Source: Caryophanales bacterium UBA3935 | GTDB taxonomy: Bacteria > Bacillota_I > Bacilli_A > ML615J-28 > CAG-698 | Assembly: GCA_002385755.1 (NCBI GenBank) | Contig: DGED01000083.1 | Span: 1 to 7,615 of the forward strand | Reading direction: 5' to 3' | Length of the DNA: 7,615 nucleotides | Shown: positions 1 through 6,218 of the stretch, one piece after another | Position numbering within the stretch: the stretch's first letter is position 1 | Layout: each line of letters opens with the position of its first letter | Program-made: the position numbers and the translations under genes | The notes under the pieces: generated by a model | The model's input: the letters and a program-made list of their open reading frames with translations, nothing else | Databases searched by the model: none | Told to the model about the DNA's origin: nothing

Positions 1-170
1 GCTTTATAACCTTTTGCCGTCAAGCCTTCGACCAAACGCTCGGCGGCGCCGGCGCTCGAGCGATAATTAATGACGACCGTCGCGCCCAGTTCGGAAAGAC
101 GAGCCGAAATTGCCCGGCCGATGCCGGTCGCGCCCCCGGTTACAATCGCCACTTTCCCTTGTAGATTCAT
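1..170 (-). CDS. fabG: 3-oxoacyl-ACP reductase FabG, N-terminal part (runs off left edge)
   Basis: Only the first 57 residues are present, so the gene is partial because the window ends, not broken. The product is expected to be the cytoplasmic NADPH-dependent reductase that turns 3-ketoacyl-ACP into 3-hydroxyacyl-ACP. The protein begins [13 protein letters not shown] and carries the short-chain dehydrogenase [11 protein letters not shown] glycine motif at about residues 11-21. NYRSS follows at the end of the second beta strand (about residues 37-41), where an Arg usually marks NADPH preference. The Ser-Tyr-Lys catalytic residues lie outside the window. The ATG at 170-168 has an ideal AGGAGG site six bases upstream that overlaps the fabD stop codon, so the two genes are translationally coupled. 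Position after fabK and fabD supports FabG over other short-chain dehydrogenases; a related SDR cannot be fully excluded from the N-terminus alone. Confidence 0.9.
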   Translation of the reverse strand, partial: MNLQGKVAIVTGGATGIGRAISARLSELGATVVINYRSSAGAAERLVEGLTAKGYK

Positions 171-176
171 TTTTTT

Positions 177-183
177 CCTCCTA
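177..183 (-). promoter_or_regulatory. Shine-Dalgarno site of fabG overlapping the fabD stop
   Basis: The minus strand reads TAGGAGG followed by six A residues and the fabG ATG. The first three bases, TAG, are the fabD stop codon. The match to the anti-Shine-Dalgarno sequence is essentially perfect and the spacing is six bases, which fixes the fabG start and indicates coupling of fabG translation to fabD. Confidence 0.9.
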
Positions 184-1092
184 TCGTAAAGATTCGAAAT
201 CAGCTAATTTATCGATGGAAACGACGCTCACTCCGCCGTCTATCCTGCTCACGAAACCGCGCAGAACCTTTCCCGGGCCAAACTCGATAAATTGATTAAC
301 ATCGTAATCTTTGATTATTTTCCTGACGCTATCTTCAAAATAAACCGAAGACACAATCTGCTCCCGCAACGCTTCCTTTAAATCGGATAACTTAAGCGGG
401 GACGCGTTGTAATTCAAAATGACGTCCGCCGACGGCTCCCGGAAAGAAAATCCCTCGAGATATTCGCGCATCTCAACCGCCGCTTCCGTCATCAGCGGCG
501 AATGGAAGGCCCCGCTCACATTCAGGGGAATGACCCTTTTCGCGCCGTCCGCTTTTGCTTCCGCGCACAAGGCGGAAACGGCGTCGGTCTCGCCGCTTAC
601 GACAAGCTGGCCGGGACAGTTATAATTGGCGATCAAAACGCCGCCTATTTTACCGCACAGCCTTTCCAATTTATCGCGGGGATAAGCGATTATCGCCGCC
701 ATCGCTCCTTTGTTTTTTGCGGCGGCGCGATCCATCGCAATGGCGCGGCGCGCCACCAGCCGCACGGCGTCGGAAAAGGAAAAAACCCCGGCGGCGCATA
801 AAGCCGTATATTCGCCCAAACTGAAACCGGCTAAAACGACCGGGCTAACGCCCGTTTCCCGAACGAACACTCGATAGAGAGAGTAGGAAGTCGTCATCAC
901 GGCCGGCTGCGTGTAACGCGTTTGATGCAGCAGGTCATTCTCCGTGAAACAAATTTCCCTTAAATCGTATCCCAAAACGGCGCTCGCTTCGTCATACAAT
1001 TCCCTGACATAAGGATATTTATCGTAAATATCGCGCCCCATGCCGGCGTATTGGGAGCCTTGACCGGCAAATAAAAAGGCTGTTTTCGTCAT
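181..1092 (-). CDS. fabD: Malonyl-CoA:ACP transacylase FabD
   Basis: This 303-residue protein transfers malonyl from coenzyme A to acyl carrier protein, providing the extender for fatty acid elongation in the cytoplasm. Length is normal for the family. Visible motifs are the N-terminal GQGSQ (10-14), the nucleophile elbow GFSLGEY with Ser91, an Arg near 116 that should bind the malonyl carboxylate, GAFHSPL with the catalytic His197, Gln245 in the position of the E. coli active-site Gln, and the C-terminal FGPGKVL (271-277). The residue before the nucleophile is Phe where many family members have His (GHSxG). The ATG shares one base with the fabK TAA stop (TAATG), and a GGAAG site lies seven bases upstream inside fabK, so coupling is likely. 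It sits between fabK and fabG, the usual type II fatty-acid context. Confidence 0.97.
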   Translation of the reverse strand: MTKTAFLFAGQGSQYAGMGRDIYDKYPYVRELYDEASAVLGYDLREICFTENDLLHQTRYTQPAVMTTSYSLYRVFVRETGVSPVVLAGFSLGEYTALCAAGVFSFSDAVRLVARRAIAMDRAAAKNKGAMAAIIAYPRDKLERLCGKIGGVLIANYNCPGQLVVSGETDAVSALCAEAKADGAKRVIPLNVSGAFHSPLMTEAAVEMREYLEGFSFREPSADVILNYNASPLKLSDLKEALREQIVSSVYFEDSVRKIIKDYDVNQFIEFGPGKVLRGFVSRIDGGVSVVSIDKLADFESLR

Positions 1093-2024
1093 TACAACAC
1101 TTCCAAATTATTTTTATATTCGTTAACGCCGGAAAAAAGCTCTTCGATAATCTTTTTAACCGGTCTTATATTCTTTATCAAACCGGAAACCTGGCCCGCC
1201 ATGAACGAGCCTCTCTCCAAATCGCCTTCCAGAACGGCGCGGCGCAGGGAACCGAGCGTGAGCTTTTCCAGTTCTTCAACTGTCGCGCCTTCCGCGGCCA
1301 TTTTATTATAAATCCGCGTCATCGGGTTTTTCAGGACCCTAACCGGCATCCCCACCGCGCGTCCCGTCACGATCGTGTCCGTATCTCGCGCGTCGATCAC
1401 CTTGTTTTTATAATTATCGTGGATGGGGCACTCCTCGCTTGCTAAAAGAACGGTCCCGACCTGAACTCCTTTCGCCCCGAGGGCAAAAGCCGCCAGCACT
1501 CCCCTTTTATCGGCGACGCCGCCGGCCGCGATAACCGGGATCGAAACTTTGTCTACGACCTGCGGCACTAAAGCCATTGTCGTAAGCTCCCCGATATGAC
1601 CGCCGGCTTCCGTCCCCTCCGCGACTACGGCGTGGGCCCCGGACCTCTCCATCCTCACCGCCATGGCAACGCTCGCGATGACCGGGATCACGATGATCCC
1701 CGCTTCTTTCCACGCGGGGATATAGGGCGCGGGGTTGCCGGCGCCGGTGGTCACGACTTTCACTTCTTCCTCGATAATCACCCGCGCGATTTCGGCGGCG
1801 TGAGGGTTCATGAGCATAATATTTACCCCGAAGGGCTTGTCGGTAAGTTCTCGGCAGCGGCGGATTTCGCCCCTTACCCATTCGGCGTCACAACCGCCCG
1901 CGGAAATGAGTCCCAAACCGCCGGCGTTCGCCACGGCGGCGGCCAGGCGCGCGTCGGCGATATTGGCCATCCCGCCCTGGATAAGCGGGTATTTTATTCC
2001 CAAAAGTTCGCAAATGTTTTTCAT
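1092..2024 (-). CDS. fabK: Enoyl-ACP reductase FabK (FMN-dependent)
   Basis: This 310-residue TIM-barrel flavoprotein of the nitronate monooxygenase/NPD superfamily catalyses the last, NAD(P)H-dependent step of each elongation round, enoyl-ACP to acyl-ACP. Evidence: an N-terminal GIKYPLIQGGM segment (FMN side), AEGTEAGGHIGE at about 135-146 whose His143 matches the catalytic His of pneumococcal FabK, the phosphate-binding IAAGGVAD near 165-172, QVGT near 188-191, and a C-terminal SFMAGQVSGLIK typical of FabK rather than general nitronate monooxygenases. I chose the ATG at 2024-2022 because it gives the family N-terminus and has a GGGGA site six bases upstream. A start at 2087 would add 21 lysine-rich residues and run into the regulator gene. 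The gap from the upstream regulator is 28 bases, the largest in the operon. FabK enzymes are known to be insensitive to triclosan. Confidence 0.96.
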   Translation of the reverse strand: MKNICELLGIKYPLIQGGMANIADARLAAAVANAGGLGLISAGGCDAEWVRGEIRRCRELTDKPFGVNIMLMNPHAAEIARVIIEEEVKVVTTGAGNPAPYIPAWKEAGIIVIPVIASVAMAVRMERSGAHAVVAEGTEAGGHIGELTTMALVPQVVDKVSIPVIAAGGVADKRGVLAAFALGAKGVQVGTVLLASEECPIHDNYKNKVIDARDTDTIVTGRAVGMPVRVLKNPMTRIYNKMAAEGATVEELEKLTLGSLRRAVLEGDLERGSFMAGQVSGLIKNIRPVKKIIEELFSGVNEYKNNLEVL

Positions 2025-2052
2025 AAATCTTCCCCTGTCTAATTTTAATAAT

Positions 2053-2523
2053 TTATTTTTCTTTTTTCTCGTAAAAGTTAGTTTCAATAATCTTGTTCAA
2101 ATTTCTCAATATCTCGTCCAAAACAATCGCTTTGTCCTCATCGATCGACGCGACCAAACTCCTGATTAATGCGTTATAAAACTCTTCGTAGTCCTTGACG
2201 ATCGATACCGATTTCTTTGTCAGATATAAGATCACGACGCGCCGGTCCTGCTTGTTCCGGGCGCGGATGACATAACCTTTTTTTACAAGGTTATCGACCG
2301 TGATCGAGAGCGTTCCCCGGGTTATCTTTAATTCGTCCGCGATTTCCGACATCGATTTCGTGTTCGACATTCCGATCATATACAACACTTTGATCTCCGC
2401 CGGCGTTACCTCGTCAATACCCTTTTTCTTCAAATACTCCCGTTCAAAAAACTGCAATTTAGATTGAAAAGCAAAAAAAGAATCGCCGATGGCCGAAAGC
2501 AAACCGCCTGATTTATTCTGCAT
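2053..2523 (-). CDS. fabT: MarR-family transcriptional regulator, FabT-like
   Basis: A 156-residue winged helix-turn-helix protein. The central DNA-binding domain runs from about residue 38 to 103: helix 2 near SMSEIADEL (57-65), a recognition helix ITRGTLSITVDNL (67-79), KKGYV, then the wing with the DRRVV..L.LT signature (93-102). Helices at both ends would form the dimer interface. The recognition helix and wing closely resemble those I recall for streptococcal FabT, the acyl-ACP-responsive repressor of fatty-acid genes. Placement between accA and fabK supports the same role. The likely role is to repress the operon, itself included, when long acyl-ACP accumulates; that is inference from family and context. 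The ATG at 2523 lies inside the end of accA (11-base overlap) with a weak TAGG site five bases upstream. The next in-frame Met is within the DNA-binding domain, so this start is favoured. Confidence 0.85.
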   Translation of the reverse strand: MQNKSGGLLSAIGDSFFAFQSKLQFFEREYLKKKGIDEVTPAEIKVLYMIGMSNTKSMSEIADELKITRGTLSITVDNLVKKGYVIRARNKQDRRVVILYLTKKSVSIVKDYEEFYNALIRSLVASIDEDKAIVLDEILRNLNKIIETNFYEKKEK

Positions 2524-3325
2524 ACAAGCCTATGGCGCGGTATTTTTGATATCGTTTTCTAAGAAGCTCGGCGATGCTTTTTTGACATAGTTCGGCATAT
2601 TTTTTTATTAACTCAGTTTTCAAAATAGAAAAGGAATATTCGGGATTATTGTGCAGGCCGCCTTCGACTTCCGGTATTATTCGCTCGATTATCCTATAAT
2701 GATATAAATCTGCGGACGTAAGTTTCATGTCGGCGGCCGCCTTGTTGGCTAGCGAAGCGTCTTTATATAGTATCGAGGCGAACCCTTCGGGAGAAAGAAT
2801 CGAGTACGTGGCGTTTTCAAACATCCATATTTCGTCGCTGACGCCGATCCCCAAAGCGCCGCCGCTTCCCCCCTCGCCCAAAACAACCGATATCATGGGC
2901 GCTTTCAGGCCGATCATCTCCGCGAGATTCACGGCAATCGCCATCGCCTGGCCGCGTTCCTCGGCGCCGACGCCGGGATATGCGCCCGGAGTGTCGATAA
3001 TAAACAATATCGGCCGCCCAAACTTTTCGGCCTGCTTCATCAAACGCAAAGCCTTGTGATATCCCTCGGGATGACCCATGCCGAAATTCCTTTTGATTTT
3101 TTCGTTTGTTGAAAGACCTTTTTCCTGGCCGATTACCGTAGTCGGCATTCCGCCCAAAAACCCGATCCCGCCGATAAAACTGGCGTCATCGCCGTAAAGA
3201 CGGTCGCCATGCAGCTCCACAAAATCATCAAATAAATAGTTAATCAAAACCTGAGCGGTCGGGCGCTTAGTGTTGCGGGCGATCTGAACCGTTTCCCACA
3301 CCTTTTCCACGGTTGTTTTCGTCAT
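2513..3325 (-). CDS. accA: Acetyl-CoA carboxylase, carboxyltransferase subunit alpha
   Basis: This 270-residue protein pairs with AccD to form the carboxyltransferase that moves the carboxyl group from carboxybiotin to acetyl-CoA, giving malonyl-CoA. It has the crotonase-type carboxyltransferase fold: LFDDFVELHGDR (31-42), a GMGHPEGY segment (82-89), DTPGAYPGVGAEERG (111-125), the oxyanion-hole GEGGSGGALG (150-159) and LSPEGFASIL (178-187). It is shorter than the E. coli protein of about 319 residues, lacking much of the N-terminal helical extension, as in many Bacillota. The ATG is one base after the accD TAA, with AGGACGGGA just upstream. Its 3' end overlaps the regulator gene by 11 bases. 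Adjacency to accD fits the fixed alpha2-beta2 stoichiometry of the transferase. Confidence 0.97.
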   Translation of the reverse strand: MTKTTVEKVWETVQIARNTKRPTAQVLINYLFDDFVELHGDRLYGDDASFIGGIGFLGGMPTTVIGQEKGLSTNEKIKRNFGMGHPEGYHKALRLMKQAEKFGRPILFIIDTPGAYPGVGAEERGQAMAIAVNLAEMIGLKAPMISVVLGEGGSGGALGIGVSDEIWMFENATYSILSPEGFASILYKDASLANKAAADMKLTSADLYHYRIIERIIPEVEGGLHNNPEYSFSILKTELIKKYAELCQKSIAELLRKRYQKYRAIGLYAE

Positions 3326-3326
3326 T

Positions 3327-4193
3327 TTATTTTCCCGTCCTTTTATGCAGTTTAAGCAATTTCCCCAACATGTTCTTCAGGTCTTTCCGGTCGATAACCA
3401 TATCGACAAACCCTTTTTTTAATTGAAATTCCGCCTTCTGAAAATCATCCGGCAACTCTTCCCCGATTGTTTGTTTGATGACCCGGCTGCCGGCAAAACC
3501 GATTAACGCCCCCTTCTCGGCGATGATAATATCGCCTAGGGAAGCGAAACTAGCGGCGACGCCGCCGGTCGTCGGGTTGGTCAAAACGCCGATATGAAGC
3601 AGGCCCGCCTCGTCGTGACGCCGGCAAGCGGCCGCGGTCTTGGCCATTTGCATCAGCGAGAAAATTCCTTCCTGCATTCGGGCGCCGCCCGAAGCGGAAA
3701 AAATAACGAGCGGCAGCCTTTCCCGCGTCGCGTGTTCGATAAGCCGCGTCACCTTCTCGCCGACGACGGATCCCATGCTTCCCATCATGAAAAAACTGTC
3801 CATGACGCCGATGGCGACCGGCTCGCCGCAGATTACCCCCGTTCCGCAAACGAAGGCGTCAATCTCGCCGGTTTGTTCCTGGTATTGCTTGATTTTCTTT
3901 TCGTAACCGGGAAAATCAAGCGGGTTTAGCGTTTTAAGGTCGGAAAACATCTCGACAAACTCGTCGCAAACCATCTTCAGGCGCTCGCGCGCCGAAACCC
4001 GGAAATGAAACCGGCATTTATGGCAAACATAATGGCTCCCCGAGAGATCTTCCCGAAACAAGTATTCGTTGCAACAATCGCACTTGACGAAGAGCCCCTC
4101 GGGAATATCCACCTTGAACAATTTTTCTTGTTTGCCTCTGATTTTTTTATAAGTCTCGACTTTCGCCTTGCGTTCTTCAAATATATCGTTCAT
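3327..4193 (-). CDS. accD: Acetyl-CoA carboxylase, carboxyltransferase subunit beta
   Basis: A 288-residue partner of AccA. The N-terminal zinc ribbon is intact: Cys38 and Cys41 in KCDCC, then Cys57 and Cys60 in CHKC, followed by the typical FHFRVSARERL. The carboxyltransferase core has SASGGARMQEG (166-176) and NPTTGGVAASFA (207-218), whose glycines form the oxyanion hole for the acyl-CoA. Length matches the usual 285-305. The ATG at 4193-4191 shares one base with the accC TGA stop (TGATG) and has a GGGTGA site six bases upstream. A TTG one codon earlier is less likely because it would sit only three bases from that site. One base separates it from accA, so accD and accA are tightly coupled. 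Confidence 0.97.
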   Translation of the reverse strand: MNDIFEERKAKVETYKKIRGKQEKLFKVDIPEGLFVKCDCCNEYLFREDLSGSHYVCHKCRFHFRVSARERLKMVCDEFVEMFSDLKTLNPLDFPGYEKKIKQYQEQTGEIDAFVCGTGVICGEPVAIGVMDSFFMMGSMGSVVGEKVTRLIEHATRERLPLVIFSASGGARMQEGIFSLMQMAKTAAACRRHDEAGLLHIGVLTNPTTGGVAASFASLGDIIIAEKGALIGFAGSRVIKQTIGEELPDDFQKAEFQLKKGFVDMVIDRKDLKNMLGKLLKLHKRTGK

Positions 4194-5551
4194 CAATAAT
4201 CACCCTTAATCGTTTCCAAAAACTCCCGCAAAAATCCCGTGTCGTAAACGCCGCGCACAAAGTTGGTATTATGCATGATTAAGTACAATAACTCGATATT
4301 GGTTTTGACTCCGTCAATGATCATCTGCTCGAGCGCGACCCGCATTTTCCTAATCGTTTCCTTGCGGGTCGGGGCGAAAGTGATCACTTTCGCGAGCAGG
4401 CTGTCGTAATGGGGCGGGACTTCGTAATTATTATAAATATGGGTGTCCAGCCTAACCCCCGGACCGCCCGGAAGAACGACATTGCGAATAAGGCCCGGCG
4501 AGGGCCTGAAGTTGAGATTCGGGTCCTCAGCGTTAAGCCGGCATTCCAAAGCATGACCAGACATTTTTATCTCTTTCTGCCGGAAAGACAGCTCGCTCCG
4601 ATATGCGATGCGAATCTGCTCTTTCACAAGATCAATTCCCGTCACCGCTTCAGTGACCGGATGCTCGACCTGGATTCGGGCGTTGGTTTCGATAAAATAA
4701 TAATTGCCTTCCCCGTCGACGAGAAACTCGACCGTTCCCGCGGACTGATAACCGACGGCTCGGGCAAGCTTTACCGCCGAGTCGCCTAACTTAGCCCGCA
4801 GGTCATCCCCGACGAACGGCGAAGGAGATTCCTCGATTATCTTTTGGTTACGGCGTTGGACGGAACAGTCGCGCTCTCCCAGGTGAACGGTATTCCCGTA
4901 AGCGTCGGCGATAACCTGCACCTCGATATGGCGCGGGTTTTCGATATATTTTTCGATATAAACCTGTGAGTTCCCGAAATTGACCTCGGCCTCGTGGCGC
5001 GTAAGTTCGAATAGTCTAAAAAGCTCCTCTTCGCTTTTGATAATGCTTATGCCTTTCCCGCCGCCGCCGGAAACGGCCTTGATTAAAACGGGATAGCCTA
5101 TGCGCGCGGCGATGGTCGCGGCTGATTCCGCGTCCTCCACGGGGCCGTCCGATCCCTCGACAACCGGAATCCCCAAGTCCTTCGCGAGTTTCCTGGCCTC
5201 GCTTTTATTCCCGAGCCGGGCCATGACCTCGCTTCCCGGACCGATAAACTTCAGATTGCAGCGCTCGACGATAGTCGCGAATTTGTCGTTCTCGGCTAAA
5301 AAACCGTAACCCGGGTGAATCGCGTTGCACCCGGAGGCCACGGCGGCGCTGATGAGGTTATTCATGTTCAGATAACTTTCGGCCGCGGGAGCGGGACCGA
5401 TGCAAACCGCTTCGTCAGCAAATTTAACGTGCAGACTGTTCTCGTCTCCTTTTGCGTACACGGCCACGCAACCGATGCCGAGTTCCTTACATGCCCTGAT
5501 AATCCTTAAAGCTATCTCGCCCCGGTTAGCGATTAATATTTTGTTCTGCAT
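4193..5551 (-). CDS. accC: Acetyl-CoA carboxylase, biotin carboxylase subunit
   Basis: This 452-residue ATP-grasp enzyme carboxylates the biotin on AccB using ATP and bicarbonate. It begins MQNKILIANRGEIALRI, the family N-terminus, and has PGYGFLAEN (about 80-88), the ATP-binding glycine loop SGGGGKGI (161-168), HIEVQV (208-213), QRRNQKIIEE (232-241), and the active-site stretch ETNARIQVEHP (288-298). Glu288, Asn290, Arg292 and Arg338 (ECRLNAED) fall at the same numbers as in E. coli AccC. I start it at the ATG at 5551-5549. A GTG three codons upstream lies inside the GGTGAG ribosome site and would leave that start without a site of its own. Eleven bases separate it from accB; its stop overlaps the accD start. 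No biotin carrier domain is fused, so this is a stand-alone subunit and not a pyruvate or propionyl-CoA carboxylase. Confidence 0.97.
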   Translation of the reverse strand: MQNKILIANRGEIALRIIRACKELGIGCVAVYAKGDENSLHVKFADEAVCIGPAPAAESYLNMNNLISAAVASGCNAIHPGYGFLAENDKFATIVERCNLKFIGPGSEVMARLGNKSEARKLAKDLGIPVVEGSDGPVEDAESAATIAARIGYPVLIKAVSGGGGKGISIIKSEEELFRLFELTRHEAEVNFGNSQVYIEKYIENPRHIEVQVIADAYGNTVHLGERDCSVQRRNQKIIEESPSPFVGDDLRAKLGDSAVKLARAVGYQSAGTVEFLVDGEGNYYFIETNARIQVEHPVTEAVTGIDLVKEQIRIAYRSELSFRQKEIKMSGHALECRLNAEDPNLNFRPSPGLIRNVVLPGGPGVRLDTHIYNNYEVPPHYDSLLAKVITFAPTRKETIRKMRVALEQMIIDGVKTNIELLYLIMHNTNFVRGVYDTGFLREFLETIKGDY

Positions 5552-5555
5552 CGCG

Positions 5556-5561
5556 CTCACC
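5556..5561 (-). promoter_or_regulatory. Shine-Dalgarno site deciding the accC start
   Basis: The minus strand reads GGTGAG, complementary to part of the extended anti-Shine-Dalgarno, four bases before the ATG at 5551. The in-frame GTG at 5560-5558 is contained within this element, which argues that ATG and not GTG is the initiation codon. Confidence 0.65.
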
Positions 5562-5562
5562 G

Positions 5563-5973
5563 TTAATCGATAACCATCAAAACCTGGTCATAGCCGACGA
5601 AAGAACCGTTCTCGACGTCAATTGATGCGATAACGCCGGAAACCGGGGCGGTAATCTCGTTCATGATTTTCATCGCCTCGATAATACAAAGCGTCTGACC
5701 GGCCTCGACCCGATCGCCGACGGCTACGAAAGGCTTCTCATCCGGCCCCGGCGCCGCGTAAAAAGTTCCGACAAGGGGCGAGCGAACGGCGTAGCCTTCC
5801 GGTTTTTCCGGCGCGGTCGGGATTTCCTCATGCTTGTCCTCCGCGATCGGCGCCGAAGGCTCTTCTTTGTTTTTGCTGAGTTTGATCTTAAAACCTTCCG
5901 TCTCTAATTCCAGATAGGTCAGAGTGGATTTTTCAAAATTCCTAATGATGGTTTGTATTTCTTTAAAGTTCAT
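5563..5973 (-). CDS. accB: Acetyl-CoA carboxylase biotin carboxyl carrier protein
   Basis: A 136-residue carrier that shuttles carboxybiotin between AccC and the AccA/AccD transferase. The N-terminal 33 residues (MNFKEIQTIIRNFEKS...) are the helical segment typical of AccB. A linker rich in Glu, Pro, Ala and Lys spans about 34-60. The C-terminal biotinyl domain has SPLVGTFYAAPGPDEKPF (65-82), including the thumb region that separates AccB from other biotin domains, and the biotinylation motif EAMKIM with Lys102 as the acceptor. It needs a biotin ligase encoded elsewhere. As first gene of the operon it has a GGAG site eight bases before the ATG and a strong promoter about 50 bases upstream. 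In streptococcal clusters fabZ usually lies between accB and accC; here accC follows directly. Confidence 0.97.
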   Translation of the reverse strand: MNFKEIQTIIRNFEKSTLTYLELETEGFKIKLSKNKEEPSAPIAEDKHEEIPTAPEKPEGYAVRSPLVGTFYAAPGPDEKPFVAVGDRVEAGQTLCIIEAMKIMNEITAPVSGVIASIDVENGSFVGYDQVLMVID

Positions 5974-6026
5974 GGTTGTGTCTCCGGTATCGTAATAGTC
6001 GTTAATTCGCCTTTATTATTAATTTT

Positions 6027-6055
6027 ATTATATCAAAAATGTGAGTCGTTTTCAA
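6027..6055 (-). promoter_or_regulatory. Sigma-A-type promoter of the accB-fabG operon
   Basis: On the minus strand TTGAAA (6055-6050) and TATAAT (6032-6027) are separated by exactly 17 bases. The -10 is preceded by TGA, giving an extended -10 (TGnTATAAT). Predicted start is an A near 6020, leaving a leader of about 47 bases with a GGAG site. The -35 lies only a few bases after the SRP RNA terminator tract, so the two units are packed end to end. A weak dyad, ATTTT-9-AAAAT (6022-6040), is centred on the -10 and contains one TTTGAT half-site of the kind FabT binds. Confidence 0.88.
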
Positions 6056-6061
6056 TTAAGG

Positions 6062-6093
6062 AAAAAAAATAATCCCGTCTTAAGTACCTACAT
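6062..6093 (-). terminator. Intrinsic terminator of the SRP RNA gene
   Basis: The 3' arm of the outer SRP stem (6093-6071) is followed on the minus strand by A and then eight T residues (6069-6062). The arm pairs with 6161-6183 over 23 positions, so the mature RNA helix itself probably serves as the terminator stem. I see no separate short hairpin immediately before the tract. It may also end read-through from tdk-tadA. Confidence 0.7.
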
Positions 6094-6183
6094 CCACATA
6101 CCGGGGAAAGCTTAAGGCTGCTTCAATCACGACCTGACCTGATTCACTGCCCGATATTGAATGTAGGTACCTAAAACGAGACC
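6063..6183 (-). ncRNA. ffs: Signal recognition particle RNA, small bacterial (4.5S) type
   Basis: About 120 bases fold as a single rod. The 23-nt arms 6183-6161 and 6093-6071 pair throughout (18 Watson-Crick, 5 G-U). An inner 8-bp stem joins 6157-6150 to 6105-6098. The apical part has the diagnostic SRP core: GGTCAGGTC (6139-6131) opposite GAAGCAGCC (6124-6116), that is the UCAGG/AGCAG symmetric loop bound by Ffh. The RNA binds Ffh and targets membrane and secreted proteins to FtsY and the translocon. The apex is odd: the usual C-GGAA-G is replaced by G-UGAU-U, leaving a G-U closing pair and a non-GNRA loop. There is no Alu-type 5' domain, so this is the short form. It has its own promoter, a U8 tract at the end, and lies next to tadA as in many Bacillota. 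End positions are estimates. Confidence 0.95.
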
Positions 6184-6189
6184 GTAAAT

Positions 6190-6218
6190 ATTATACCACA
6201 AAAGGGGCGGAAATTCAA
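6190..6218 (-). promoter_or_regulatory. Promoter of the SRP RNA gene, inside the tadA 3' end
   Basis: The minus strand has TTGAAT (6218-6213), a 17-base spacer and TATAAT (6195-6190), preceded by TGG for an extended -10. The predicted start is G6183, exactly where the outer SRP stem begins. The -35 hexamer includes the TGA stop codon of tadA (6217-6215). Such a near-consensus promoter suits an abundant stable RNA. Confidence 0.87.

Noticed and set aside
1596..2042. A 148-codon plus-strand open frame, and similar plus-strand frames across the window
   Set aside because: They lie opposite clearly recognised genes, lack family motifs and arise from the base composition of the real genes. They are antisense shadows.
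2025..2052. A separate promoter for fabK in the gap after the regulator
   Set aside because: The gap and the 3' end of the regulator gene contain TTGAAA-like and AT-rich hexamers, but none with a correct 16-18 base spacing to a good -10.
1092..2087. A longer FabK starting at 2087 (331 residues)
   Set aside because: It would overlap the regulator by 35 bases and add a lysine-rich extension absent from the family. The ATG at 2024 has a strong ribosome site.
4193..5560. GTG start for accC at 5560, TTG start for accD at 4196 and TTG start for tdk at 7271
   Set aside because: Each lies in or too near the ribosome-binding site of a better ATG a few codons downstream that also gives the family-typical N-terminus.
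6071..6183. The paired GTACCTACAT / ATGTAGGTAC sequences looked like a FapR-type operator or a mobile-element inverted repeat
   Set aside because: The arms form the outer helix of the SRP RNA, with its core motif between them and a promoter and U-tract at the right places.
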